From assembly GCA_030388825.1 (NCBI GenBank), contig CP128835.1:248001-312000 (forward strand): a stretch of DNA of 64,000 nucleotides, in the 5' to 3' direction. The DNA comes from Rossellomorea sp. AcN35-11 (GTDB lineage Bacteria > Bacillota > Bacilli > Bacillales > Bacillaceae_B). The position numbers and the translations under genes were made by a program. The notes below the pieces were generated by a model that worked only from the letters and a program-made list of their open reading frames with translations, did not search any database and was not told the origin of the DNA. Positions 52,986 to 63,544 of the stretch are shown piece by piece. Each line of letters begins with the position of its first letter. The first letter of the stretch is position 1.

Positions 52986-53456
52986 TTAATGAGGATGAAT
53001 TTTCGGCTTAAAGCCGCCTAGCTCCACCAGCTCTTTCTTTCCATTGACCGTCACCAGGTAGAAATCCTCCCGGTCTGTCTTCTCCACGTCTTCCACAGTC
53101 CACCCTTTGTCAGCATAGAACGCTTCGATTTCCCTTCGATCAAAAGGAGAGATCTCGCCTTTTTCCGTTTCCTTTTGGGGTGCAGGGGGATCCGGTTGAG
53201 GTTCTTCAGGCGGTGCAGGCTCCCGCTGATTAAAGATCCCCTGGAGAAGCTTGATGATTTCAGCAAACCCGAAGAACACGATCCCCCATAGTACTCCTTT
53301 TAGGAACAGACCAAACCCTATGCCGGTCTGAAGCGGACCGAACTGCATGAAACCATCGGACATCCCATAGTACAGCCCCGAGACGACGCCCGATGTGATG
53401 GACAGAATCCCCACTACGGTCAGGGCTGATGCCACTTTGTTTTTCTTACTGGTCAA
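52986..53456 (-). CDS. Membrane protein with Pro-rich linker and C-terminal domain
   Basis: A 156-residue protein with two hydrophobic helices (about 10-30, 45-68), a Pro/Glu-rich linker (PAPPEEPQPDPPAP) and a small C-terminal domain (AFYADKGWTVEDVEKTDRE to KELVELGGF). Restriction-endonuclease-like anchored domains have a similar layout, but the evidence is weak. Unknown function. Confidence 0.65.
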   Translation of the reverse strand: MTSKKNKVASALTVVGILSITSGVVSGLYYGMSDGFMQFGPLQTGIGFGLFLKGVLWGIVFFGFAEIIKLLQGIFNQREPAPPEEPQPDPPAPQKETEKGEISPFDRREIEAFYADKGWTVEDVEKTDREDFYLVTVNGKKELVELGGFKPKIHPH

Positions 53457-53583
53457 ACGGTTCCCTCCTCAGTCTTTTCATAGTAGATGGTTTCTTATTA
53501 GAACTTATTCTCTTCGTACAGGGGGATTTCCTTTTTTTCGGGATTGATGTCCCTTGTACTAGCACCTGTCACGACGCCACTAT

Positions 53584-53626
53584 AAAAAAGGACCTCTCCC
53601 ATGGCTTGCTGACCATGGACAGGCCC
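53584..53626 (-). terminator. Terminator of the Mur/ATP-grasp gene
   Basis: GGGCCTGTCC-ATGG / CCATGGGAGAGGTCC stem followed on the minus strand by TTTTTTATA, 28 bases after the stop codon at 53654. Confidence 0.8.
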
Positions 53627-53653
53627 ATTCATTGTGTGAAGCATACTCTCCAG

Positions 53654-56063
53654 TTAAAACCCCGCCAATGCCTTCGCATATTCAAATGGAGTTGGAAGGA
53701 TATGGGGAAGGACTCTTTGTTCCCCTTCACTTCTGAATTGCTTGATTTCTGCTGCGTAATTAAGCTGGGGCTCCAGCACCCAGAACTTCCCTTCTTGATC
53801 GACTACAAGATCGAAGCATGCATCGCCAAGTTTATGTCCTTTGATCTCCATGATCTTGAGGATGCGGGTACAGATATAGGTCATCTCCTCGATTGTCTTT
53901 TTGGCTTCCTCTCTGCTCATTCCGTAGAATTGCTGAAGCGCCTGACCGCCGGGGATGATGTCCTGCCTTTTCTTCGAGTTGGCGATGATGCTTTCCTTAT
54001 GGCCCACCTTCGTTTCGATCCCGGAGAATCTCCATTGCTTCGTATAGTCCTTCTGGATGTAGAGGCGAAAGTCAATTTTGTTTCGTTCCTTATTGAATGA
54101 AGAGATTTCCTCCTGAACGATATAGTTCTTCCTTTTGACGAGCTGGGATTTAAGGATGGCGATGAACTGCTCCTTCGAGGTAATGTGTGTTTGGTTCCCT
54201 TCAATATCGGTCCACAGATAGCCCTCCTCTATCCGTTTCACGTGGAAAATGCCATTTCCCCCCGCCATGGATGCAGGCTTCAAATAGACGGCATCGCAAT
54301 GTTTCAGTGCTTTCAGGACACTATTCACATCAAGGTATTTCTTCGTCCTCGGCAGATGATTCTTGATTCCGGGCTGCATCTTCATCATCTTCCAAAAGGT
54401 GAGCTTATCGGTGTTCCCATAAGGATAATTGAAGATCCTGTCCCCGATATGCTTCTTAAGATACTGATATCTGGAGGCTCTCAGGGGAATGCGGTTGAAG
54501 ATGGAATCCGGGAAAGGGAACGTTCCCCATTTAAAGGATTGGGATGTGGGGTGGTAGTAGTATCCTGAAATCGTTTTTCGCTGCACATCAAGAGTATCAG
54601 GGAAGAAGAAATAGAGAAGTCCGTTTATCTTGTGATAATCAACAAACCTTAGGAGCTGCTGCTTGGGATCCTCCATATACCGGTTATAGACGATCATCCC
54701 GATTACGGGTCCCAGATGTAATCGATCCCCCTCCCAATAATAGTCATACGGCAGGGACGGAATGGAAACATCCTTTGATAATCTCTTCGGTATACGGACT
54801 TCCCCCCGTTTAAGCCCGTCATTCAAGACCACCTTGAGGATTTTCTTCAGCTGGCCGAACTGAAGGATCGCCTGTTCCTTTAACAGATCAAGGGATTCCA
54901 GCGTATCCGCACTCATCTCCATCGTATAGTCGGCAATCGAAGGATCGATATGAATGGAATAAAAATAGCGGTCGAGGAGGTACTGAACCGTTTTATTCAT
55001 ATTCATGGCGCTGGAGCCTTTCACAAGGATGACACTGTCCTTGTCCATGGTTTTCTTCAGCTCCCTGTGCATGTCATCTCTCGTTTTAAAGTGCATGACC
55101 TTCTGCGGGTCCATCCCTGCCTCAACGGCACCGTGAACAAAATGCTCGGCTGCCCGTCCGTATGTGAAAAGATGGTTCACTCCCACCTTTGCGGCATAGG
55201 CACCGACTTCTTTATGCCCTTTTTCGGCATGATCACCTAATTCAAGCATGCTCCCAAGGACGACAATCCGTTTCTTTCCTTTGCCTAATTCTTTTTGAAC
55301 ATCGAGGGCAGCGTTCACGGATTGGGGATTGGCATTCACCGTATCATCGATTAAAAGGGAGCCGTTGGCCAATTCGTGCATATTGAGGCGTTTGATGGGA
55401 ACCTCGTAAGCCGCGAGCCCTGCTTTGATTTCCTGTGCCGTAAACCCTGCTGTATGTGCGACTGCCCATGGCGAGGAGCGCATTATGGATATTGTGCAGG
55501 CCAAAGGAAGGCAGGAAGAAGTCTTCCACCGCTCCGTCAAGCTTCACCTTGAACTCCATCCCACCCTTCACATAGTGGATGTCGGTGGCACGATAATCCG
55601 CGTCCCGTTTCGTCCCGACTGTCATCAACCGGCCCCGGAAGGAACCCGTATCCAACAGCTCCGAATTCTCATCGTCCCCGTTCAGCACCAATAAACCGTC
55701 ACGCTTCATATATTTGATCAAAGCGGATTTATTTTGGGCGGTGGACTCAATGCTGTTGCCGAGATTCCCGTAGTGGGCCGTGCCGATATTCGTGATCACC
55801 GACATATTGGGCTGTATATGACTGCAGTGCCTCTCCCCGGCTCCGGGTTTTCCCATGCCAAGCTCAAGGACGATGGCATCAATCGTCGGATCGTACTTCT
55901 CGGCGATCTGCTTTGTATTGTTGGGAAGATTTTTATTTCCCGTATTCTTTAACACTTTCCATTTTTGCTCCAAAATGGATGAAAGTATTTCTCGTGTCGT
56001 TGTTTTTCCCGAGCTGCCCGTGATGGCAACCGTCGGGATTTCCAAAATTAAGGGATCGAGCAT
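53654..56063 (-). pseudogene. Mur ligase-like (MurF-type) / YheC-YheD ATP-grasp fusion protein, frameshifted
   Basis: About 802 residues when the extra G at 55465-55467 is removed. Residues about 1-330 are a MurF-like ligase: P-loop TGSSGKTTTRE, GLHNIHNALLAM, DDTVNANPQSVNAAL and VLGSMLELGDHAEKGH. The usual N-terminal UDP-MurNAc-peptide domain is missing. From about 340 to the end is a YheC/D ATP-grasp: VYLKPASMAGGNGIF, KIDFRLYIQKD, ACFDLVVDQEGKFWVLEPQLNY. Start ATG 56063, seven bases after GGAGGT. The domain pair recalls cyanophycin synthetase in the opposite order. Spore-related polyamide or tag synthesis is inferred. Confidence 0.8.
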
Positions 56064-56174
56064 TCTATTACCTCCAGCATGATACATGTTATTTTATCTC
56101 CTGCTTACATCCTTTTTCTCAGGCTGTGGTCAATCGGGGACGTTCACACAGGTGGCTGTGGAAGCATCCTTTGC

Positions 56175-56226
56175 AAAAAAAAAATCAAGCTCCAAGAGAG
56201 TCCTTCTTTTATCCCTCAAGTGCTTG
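56175..56226 (-). terminator. Terminator overlapping the racemase stop codon
   Basis: TCAAGC / GCTTGA outer stem with imperfect inner pairs, followed by a T10 run on the minus strand. It partly separates the racemase from the Mur/ATP-grasp gene. Confidence 0.6.
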
Positions 56227-56908
56227 ATGAATGGCAAACTTCGCGAATAGCAGCGTCGGGTCGATCAGCGTCATCTCTGTAGTGAAAAACCTGAACATAA
56301 GAGGAATTTCGGTGCAGCAGCCCATTACGAGAGAAGCTCCCCGATTCTCATAGGAATGTAAGATTTCGTGAAGCTGCGTCACTGCTCGGGCAGAGAGGTT
56401 TCCTTCCTTCACTGTATGAATCGTTTGATCCACCACCCATTGTTCATGCCTGGTTGGAACGATTGCCTCAAAGCCTGTGTCGAGAAAGGCCCTCTGATAA
56501 AGGCGGGAATCAATCGTATGCTGCGTTGCCAGCAGCAGGACCCTTTTGTCCTCGGCATCATGATATTGACGGGTGACTGCTTTCACGGTTTCAGTGATCA
56601 AGCTGTAAAAAGGGGACGGTCGTGGCACGTTGGATGTGATCGTACCAAATATGGGCCGTATGACACGGCATGATGATGAAATCGGCCCCTGCCTGTTCTA
56701 TGAGTCTTGCAGACCTAATGATTTCAGGTACTGGGTCCTGTCCTTCTTTCGGAACTAACATCCTGGGCGGGATCTTGGGATTATTGTAGATCAAGATTTT
56801 GATATGCTCCTGGTCTCTGGAAGCTTCTGTGTTTGCCACGATCTTCTGAAATAAATCCACTGTAGCAGCAGGTCCCATCCCCCCGAGTATTCCAATCGTT
56901 TTCTCCAT
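56209..56908 (-). pseudogene. Aspartate/glutamate racemase family protein, frameshifted
   Basis: About 232 residues when one A of the A5 run 56607-56611 is dropped (VPFYSLITETVKAV then continues). The catalytic pair is visible: the first Cys in IIMPCHTAHIW, the second in LVMGCCTEIPLM; the start MEKTIGILGGMGPAATVDLF is the Asp-racemase signature. Family members interconvert L- and D-Asp or Glu. It sits between three small protein genes and the ligase fusion. Whether it feeds D-amino acid to the ligase is inference. Confidence 0.85.
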
Positions 56909-56944
56909 TCTTGAATCGCTCCTACATTCAATGATGGGCCTGGA

Positions 56945-57163
56945 CTATAATTCTTGTAATCTCTTCCAGGCCTCTTCGAACTGTTCTGCGGTCAATTGCT
57001 TGGACGCTAACAGTGAATACAACATGGCAAAGGCTACGGGTTTGACATCCACGTCGATGGTAATATGAACGTCCACATCTGAATTTCCGCTGCCCGTGAT
57101 TGTCGATTGGGCTTTATAATCTGTAGAATCCTTTCTATAGGGTTTCGCCTGTTCTTCACTCAT
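56945..57163 (-). CDS. Small SGNS-motif protein 3 (spore-associated candidate)
   Basis: A 72-residue protein. The polar N-terminus is followed by TGSGNSDVDVHITIDVDVKP (alternating beta pattern) and a C-terminal helix FAMLYSLLASKQLTAEQFEE. The SGNS plus alternating Val/Ala core is shared with the two genes upstream. AAAGGCGG precedes the ATG. The pattern faintly recalls CotX/CotV spore-coat repeats; function unknown. Confidence 0.6.
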   Translation of the reverse strand: MSEEQAKPYRKDSTDYKAQSTITGSGNSDVDVHITIDVDVKPVAFAMLYSLLASKQLTAEQFEEAWKRLQEL

Positions 57164-57182
57164 CGATTACGAACCGCCTTTG

Positions 57183-57380
57183 TTAAAAATTTATTTCTTG
57201 CTCTTGTTTCTGATCCTGATCGGCTTCAGCTTTTACCTGTGATTCCAATTTCGCCTTTGAATTGGCGTACACATTGATACAGTTCTTCGAATTTCCACTG
57301 TTTTCAACAACAGCTGAATTCCTCCTAACCGGATCCTCATTGCTTTTCTTCGATTGAAGCTGACTATAATTCGTGTTCAT
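57183..57380 (-). CDS. Small SGNS-motif protein 2 (spore-associated candidate)
   Basis: A 65-residue hydrophilic protein: ENSGNSKNCINVYANSKAKL and an acidic/Gln tail EADQDQKQEQEINF. Start is the second ATG (57380), seven bases after AGGAGG; the first ATG (57386) abuts that site. Homologous to the neighbouring gene at 57403 in the SGNS-N-x-V-A core. Unknown function. Confidence 0.65.
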   Translation of the reverse strand: MNTNYSQLQSKKSNEDPVRRNSAVVENSGNSKNCINVYANSKAKLESQVKAEADQDQKQEQEINF

Positions 57381-57402
57381 ACACATTCCTCCTGATTCTT
57401 AA

Positions 57403-57609
57403 TTAACCTTCTTCTTCATTAATGAATTGCCTTTGTTCCTGTTCCTGCTCTGCATCAGCTTTGACAGCCGATTTCGTATTGGCATCTGCATGAGCCCAAA
57501 CATTCAGTTCATTTGTTGAATTTCCACTATCGATTACTTTTGCTATGTTTTCAGATTCCTTCTTGCCGTCAGACGGCTTTCTCACAGGTTGATCCCAACA
57601 ATTAGACAT
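57403..57609 (-). CDS. Small SGNS-motif protein 1 (spore-associated candidate)
   Basis: A 68-residue hydrophilic protein: IDSGNSTNELNVWAHADANT and acidic Gln/Glu tail DAEQEQEQRQFINEEEG. First gene of the cluster, behind a sigma-K-like promoter; GGGAGG seven bases before ATG. Strong similarity to protein 2. The Gln/Glu-rich tails might be sites for enzymatic amide modification; this is speculative. Confidence 0.65.
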   Translation of the reverse strand: MSNCWDQPVRKPSDGKKESENIAKVIDSGNSTNELNVWAHADANTKSAVKADAEQEQEQRQFINEEEG

Positions 57610-57641
57610 AACAATCCTCCCTTTGAATCAAGCTATATTGT

Positions 57642-57670
57642 TACTATATGCCGAGTGGTACAAACCGGTA
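57642..57670 (-). promoter_or_regulatory. Sigma-K-type promoter of the sporulation locus
   Basis: Minus strand TACC (57667-57670), 16-base spacer, and CATATAGTA (57642-57650), a full match to the sigma-K -10 CATAnnnTA. It is 33 bases upstream of the first small gene and implies late mother-cell expression. Confidence 0.6.
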
Positions 57671-58057
57671 AGGCGGATACACTACTTGGAGGGATTTATT
57701 TTTTTGGGGGGAGTGGCGGCACAGAGTGGTGTTTTAGCGGATACGAAAGTTAGGTTGTCCATTATTAGCTGGAGTGTGATCCTGAAGGGGAAGATGGAGG
57801 CCGAAATCAGAGTTGCGGACCCCCTTCCCGAATTAATTGATCCGTTTTGGCGGAGATTCAATCCTGAAATCAGATAATCAATCTTTTTTCAAAAAAATTA
57901 ATCCTGCTCTACCTTTATTCATCCTCTTTTCAATTAATTGATCCACAGTGTCGAATTTTCTTTAAATCAAGCTTCCCTTTATGAACAAAACGTTAAATGT
58001 ATCCATCCCAGACCCTTCAAACTTTCATTCAAAATTCCAATCCTTTATAATGTTAGA

Positions 58058-58072
58058 TAAGAATCATTATAA
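58058..58072 (+). promoter_or_regulatory. PerR box upstream of katG
   Basis: TAAGAATCATTATAA matches the PerR consensus TTATAATnATTATAA at 12 of 14 fixed positions. It lies about 60 bases upstream of katG, so peroxide derepression is expected. The 57.67-58.05 kb stretch holds no supported gene. Confidence 0.65.
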
Positions 58073-58134
58073 TTGTCACACTATTTCGTGATAATCGCTT
58101 CATCCCAATCCCATAACAGGAAGGTGAGTTTTAA

Positions 58135-60351
<2,217 letters not shown>

Positions 60352-60360
60352 AAAGATTAG

Positions 60361-60417
60361 AAATCAAAACACGCCTTTTCCCTGCATGGGATCGGGCGTG
60401 TTTTGATTTTTTTATTA
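60361..60417 (+). terminator. katG terminator
   Basis: AATCAAAACACGCC / GGCGTGTTTTGATT long stem followed by TTTTTTTATT. Confidence 0.9.
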
Positions 60418-60420
60418 TTC

Positions 60421-60496
60421 ATCAAAATATTTTGATTAAAACAGTTGCATTTTTCTGAACTCTCCAGTACACTGTAATTAATCAAGAAAAATTGAT
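60421..60496 (+). promoter_or_regulatory. Two ArsR operators upstream of arsR
   Basis: ATCAAAATATTTTGAT (60421-60436, perfect palindrome) and ATCAAGAAAAATTGAT (60481-60496) share the ATCAA-N6-TTGAT form. They flank the predicted promoter, fitting autorepression by the ArsR-type regulator. Confidence 0.72.
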
Positions 60497-60514
60497 GAAA
60501 AGGTGGTGAATACA

Positions 60515-60844
60515 TTGACCTTTGAGATTCCTCTACAGAACCAGCAGCTTGAACAGTCTTTCAAAACGTATGAAAAAAAGTTTAAAGCCTTATCCGATGC
60601 TAAACGATTGCACATCATGTATGAACTCACACAAGCCGGGGAGCTTTGTGTATGTGACCTTTCTGAAAAACTGCTTCTCCCTCAATCCAAGCTTTCCTAT
60701 CATCTGAAAATCTTAGTGGATGCCAACCTGATCACCAAAGATACCCGGGGAACCTGGAGTTACTACAAACTCAACCCGAAAGAAGTCAATCACATCCTGT
60801 CTGAAGAACTCTGCTGTCTGTTTCGTACCAATGAAGAGTGCTGA
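60515..60844 (+). CDS. arsR: ArsR family metalloregulator
   Basis: About 109 residues with a winged helix (KALSDAKRLHIMYELTQAGE, then LPQSKLSYHLKILVDANLI) and the metal-binding ELCVCDL motif in helix alpha-3, the As(III)/Sb(III) site of ArsR. Further Cys are in ELCCLFRTNEEC at the C-terminus. The start is TTG 60515 with AAAAGGTGG seven bases upstream; the GTG starts at 60503/60506 overlap that site. Likely controls itself and the arsI-like gene downstream. Confidence 0.88.
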   Translation: MTFEIPLQNQQLEQSFKTYEKKFKALSDAKRLHIMYELTQAGELCVCDLSEKLLLPQSKLSYHLKILVDANLITKDTRGTWSYYKLNPKEVNHILSEELCCLFRTNEEC

Positions 60845-60877
60845 TGTTGGATGACAGGCTCATCGTAAAGGGTTAAA

Positions 60878-60923
60878 GTTGATTGACGCGGAAAGGGCAT
60901 GAATGCGCCCCGCGGAAATCAAC
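60878..60923. repeat. Degenerate copy of the 45.6-kb palindrome
   Basis: GTTGATTGACGCGGAAAG and CCCCGCGGAAATCAAC share ends and loop motif with the perfect inverted repeat at 45553-45619. It lies between arsR and arsI. Confidence 0.6.
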
Positions 60924-60967
60924 TGGTATTTTTCTCAAATGAGAACCCAAAATTTTTTCAACTATTA

Positions 60968-60985
60968 AATCAAAAAAAATTGATT
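60968..60985 (+). promoter_or_regulatory. ArsR operator upstream of arsI
   Basis: AATCAA-AAAAAA-TTGATT has the same ATCAA-N6-TTGAT form as the arsR sites and abuts the ribosome binding site of the downstream gene. Confidence 0.65.
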
Positions 60986-61001
60986 AAAGGAGTGCTTGAC
61001 C

Positions 61002-61409
61002 ATGATGAAAACTCATATCGGCCTTAACGTATCAGATTTACATGCTTCCATCGACTTCTACACGAAAATCTTCAACGGAGAACCTGTGAAAGTGAAAGCA
61101 GATTACGCTAAATTCCTGCCGGATCATTTGGCATTAAACTTCACTTTGAACCTTAAGGATGAAGTCCAAGGCAATCAGGTAGGTCACTTCGGCATTCAAG
61201 TCGATAGCCTTGAAGAAGTCGTAAGTCAGAAAGACCGGCTCGAAAAGCTGGGATTCTTTGCACGAGAAGAAATGAATACGAATTGCTGCTACGCCCTGCA
61301 GGATAAATTCTGGGTTACGGATCCTGATGGAAACGAGTGGGAGTTCTTTTTCACGAAGCAAGATACGGAGAAAGCAGATGAACCGGGGATGGCAGACACG
61401 CGTTTATAA
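61002..61409 (+). CDS. arsI: ArsI/CadI-type vicinal-oxygen-chelate protein
   Basis: About 135 residues of the glyoxalase fold: THIGLNVSDLHASIDFYTKIF (metal His), GHFGIQVDSLEEV (metal His) and TDPDGNEWEFFF (metal Glu). NTNCCYAL provides the paired Cys that bind trivalent organoarsenicals in ArsI, a C-As lyase that demethylates MAs(III). CadI-like cadmium-induced proteins are similar, so the call is family level; pairing with arsR supports an arsenic role. Start ATG 61002 follows AAAGGAG. Confidence 0.82.
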   Translation: MMKTHIGLNVSDLHASIDFYTKIFNGEPVKVKADYAKFLPDHLALNFTLNLKDEVQGNQVGHFGIQVDSLEEVVSQKDRLEKLGFFAREEMNTNCCYALQDKFWVTDPDGNEWEFFFTKQDTEKADEPGMADTRL

Positions 61410-61439
61410 AGAAGCGGATCATTCGAACATGCTGAATCC

Positions 61440-61473
61440 GTCAGGCGGTTGCCTTAAGTGGCAATCGCCTGAC
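61440..61473 (+). terminator. Hairpin after arsI
   Basis: GTCAGGCGGTTGCC / GGCAATCGCCTGAC (stem, one wobble, 6-base loop). No clear U-run. Confidence 0.55.
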
Positions 61474-61497
61474 CATGTTGTCGGGAGGGAATCTCCC

Positions 61498-61704
61498 TTA
61501 CTCCTTCCCCTCCCCCTTCCTGAAATCGTCCGTTAACATCCCGCTATACCCCCAGTCAGACTCCTCTGTTTCATGGATCAGCACATAGGTATGGGCTGGA
61601 TTCTTCCCCAACACGGTTTGGAGTGTCTGGGTAAATTCACGTACAATCTGTTCTTTTTGATTGCGGCTGGCACCCTTGGTAATATGCAAATGAACGACTG
61701 GCAT
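61498..61704 (-). CDS. 4-oxalocrotonate tautomerase family protein
   Basis: A 68-residue protein with catalytic N-terminal Pro (MPVVHLHITKGASRNQKEQI) and FTQTLQTVLGKNPAHTYVLI, typical of the small tautomerase fold. It forms oligomers and catalyses keto-enol shifts; the natural substrate is unknown. GAGAAG lies before the start. Confidence 0.85.
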   Translation of the reverse strand: MPVVHLHITKGASRNQKEQIVREFTQTLQTVLGKNPAHTYVLIHETEESDWGYSGMLTDDFRKGEGKE

Positions 61705-61912
61705 TATTCACTTCTCCTTTACTCCTGTCATTTTGTCATGACTTTTCTGCCTGCCTTAATGAAAGGCTAAGCTTCTTTTCTACTTCGCTTTCCATCACCG
61801 TTTCTCCTCTTTTCTTCCTGCGAGCCCTTTTGGAATTTGCCGAAACATCTTCCTCTACATGGCAGGAATCTATGATACGATTTTACCAATACCATTCATT
61901 GGAGGGATTTCC

Positions 61913-62239
61913 ATGTCATTTTCCGCTACACCGCCCCCACCTTATTATGCTGTTATCTTCACTTCTCAAAGGACAGAAGAAGATTCTGAAGGGTACAGCC
62001 GTACAGCTGATCTCATGGTGGAGCTTGCCTCTACACAACAAGGGTTTCTGGGGGTTGAAAGCTCAAGAGATCAACACGGCTTCGGCATAACGGTTTCCTA
62101 TTGGGATTCCCTTGATTCCATCAAACAGTGGAAAGAACATGTGACTCATCGAGAAGTTCAGGAAAAAGGAAAACAAGATTGGTACTCTTCCTACATCACT
62201 CGAATCTGCAAAGTCGAGCGTGATTACTACTCAGTGTGA
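61913..62239 (+). CDS. Antibiotic biosynthesis monooxygenase-like (ABM) protein
   Basis: About 108 residues: PPYYAVIFTSQRTEEDSEGY, LASTQQGFLGVESSRD, ISYWDSLDSIKQWKEH pattern of the dimeric ABM ferredoxin-like fold. ATG 61913 has GGAGGG seven bases upstream. Members act on quinoid or haem-like substrates; role unknown. Confidence 0.82.
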   Translation: MSFSATPPPPYYAVIFTSQRTEEDSEGYSRTADLMVELASTQQGFLGVESSRDQHGFGITVSYWDSLDSIKQWKEHVTHREVQEKGKQDWYSSYITRICKVERDYYSV

Positions 62240-62276
62240 CAGAAGGATGCTCATACTTTTTGTAACCCCATAAAAA

Positions 62277-62320
62277 AAGGACCCCTCCCAAAGACTTTGA
62301 ACAAGCCTGGGGAGAAATCC
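62277..62320 (-). terminator. Terminator between convergent genes
   Basis: GGACCCCTCCC / GGGGAGAAATCC-type imperfect stem with A-run left and T-run right; serves the YdcZ-like gene on the minus strand and probably the ABM gene. Confidence 0.55.
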
Positions 62321-62340
62321 ATTTTTCCAGCGTGAAACCT

Positions 62341-62820
62341 TCACGCCCCTATTCTTTCACGTACAACTTCCTGTTCTCCGTCCGTCGTCCGCTTCTCAAG
62401 CTTATACACCAACACCCCGCCGATCAACAAGGCGATTCCAAGGAGCTTCTCCCAGGACAGGGCAGACGGTTCAAAGCCGAACCAGCCCCCTGTGTTGACG
62501 ACGAGGGCAATCGTGATTTGGGAAATCAGGGCGATGGAGATGGCATACGCCGGACCGATCAACGTGACCCCCCTCATGAGGAAGAACACAATGCCGACTC
62601 CGAAGACGCCGCTGAACAGAAAGACCGGGTTGACGCCGCTGAAGTCAAAGAGACTCTTGTCTTCCATCGTATAAAAGACCGGCAGTGAGCAGACGAGGCC
62701 AAGACCTAGGACGAGGCTTGTCGTGGCCCAGGGGCCCGTTTTTTCACTGACACGTGCATTGAAAACATTTTGTAGACTGATTAAAATTCCTGCCATGATG
62801 GCTAATCCGATTCCGATCAT
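62341..62820 (-). CDS. DMT superfamily transporter, YdcZ-like (DUF606)
   Basis: A 159-residue protein with five hydrophobic helices and the repeated YdcZ pattern LISLQNVFNARVSEKTGPWA and VTLIGPAYAISIALISQITI. Half-size EamA-like subunits usually work in pairs; the gene at 63545 encodes a second one. Adjacent to a Crp-family gene. Confidence 0.85.
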   Translation of the reverse strand: MIGIGLAIMAGILISLQNVFNARVSEKTGPWATTSLVLGLGLVCSLPVFYTMEDKSLFDFSGVNPVFLFSGVFGVGIVFFLMRGVTLIGPAYAISIALISQITIALVVNTGGWFGFEPSALSWEKLLGIALLIGGVLVYKLEKRTTDGEQEVVRERIGA

Positions 62821-62832
62821 ACGGGACCCTCC

Positions 62833-63528
62833 TTATTCATAGATGTTTCCTTTTGCAAGGACGCTGAGCTTTTCAAGATCCTTGATGGTGATGGAGCCGT
62901 TGACCCGTTCGATGAGTCCGTCCGTCACCATTTTCTTCAGAACCCGGTTCAGGTGACGGTAGCTGGTGCCGATCCATTCAGCCAGCTCCATGAGGTTTGA
63001 GGTGTGCATCTCCTGATGGAACATGGTTCCCTCACCCGCTTCTGAAATGGACAAGAGATAGCTTGCCAGGCGGACCTCGACGGGATAGAGCATATGCATG
63101 CTCGTGATATGTGATTCCGTGTAAAATTTATGGGCTACCGTATCAAATAGAAAGCGCATGATGGGGGGATGCTCTTGTTCAAGTCTTGCCAGGTCAGTGA
63201 ACGCCACTGACAGGAACACCCCGTCCGTCACGGCTTCCACTGAATTGAGGACGGCCGTGCCTTTTGAATATTCCACATCCCCGATGAGGGCAGGGGGACG
63301 CTTGAACCGGTTGATCAACAGCTTCCCTTCAGGGGTGTGGGTGAAGATCTTGATTTTCCCTTCTGTAAGGAAGTACAGGTCGTCGAGTTCTTCTCCAGTT
63401 GAGAAGAGGACATCTCCTTTTTCAAAGGAATAGACCTTGAGATGCTTTCTGAACCCTTCGGGAAATAAGGAACCCAGTTCGAATTCTTCTATATATGGAT
63501 GGGGATCGACCCCTTGTATTTCTTTCAT
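62833..63528 (-). CDS. Crp/Fnr family transcriptional regulator (YeiL-like)
   Basis: About 231 residues. Cyclic-nucleotide-like effector domain (FSTGEELDDLYFLTEGKIKI, IGDVEYSKG) and C-terminal winged helix (SNLMELAEWIGTSYRHLNRV). It lacks Cys clusters for an Fe-S cluster in the repaired start region. The start is ATG 63528, seven bases after AAAGGAG; the 63570 start would include an unlikely CSNCRKR extension. Placed between two YdcZ-like transporter genes, which it probably regulates. Confidence 0.86.
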   Translation of the reverse strand: MKEIQGVDPHPYIEEFELGSLFPEGFRKHLKVYSFEKGDVLFSTGEELDDLYFLTEGKIKIFTHTPEGKLLINRFKRPPALIGDVEYSKGTAVLNSVEAVTDGVFLSVAFTDLARLEQEHPPIMRFLFDTVAHKFYTESHITSMHMLYPVEVRLASYLLSISEAGEGTMFHQEMHTSNLMELAEWIGTSYRHLNRVLKKMVTDGLIERVNGSITIKDLEKLSVLAKGNIYE

Positions 63529-63544
63529 TGCATGGCTCCTTTTT

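Noticed and set aside
56605-56625. GGGGACGGTCGTGGCAC as another dispersed repeat copy
   Set aside because: It lies inside the racemase coding region and simply encodes the conserved TTVPF segment.
57623-57877. 84-codon frame on the plus strand
   Set aside because: It runs antisense through the sigma-K-type promoter, has no ribosome binding site and looks like translated intergenic sequence.
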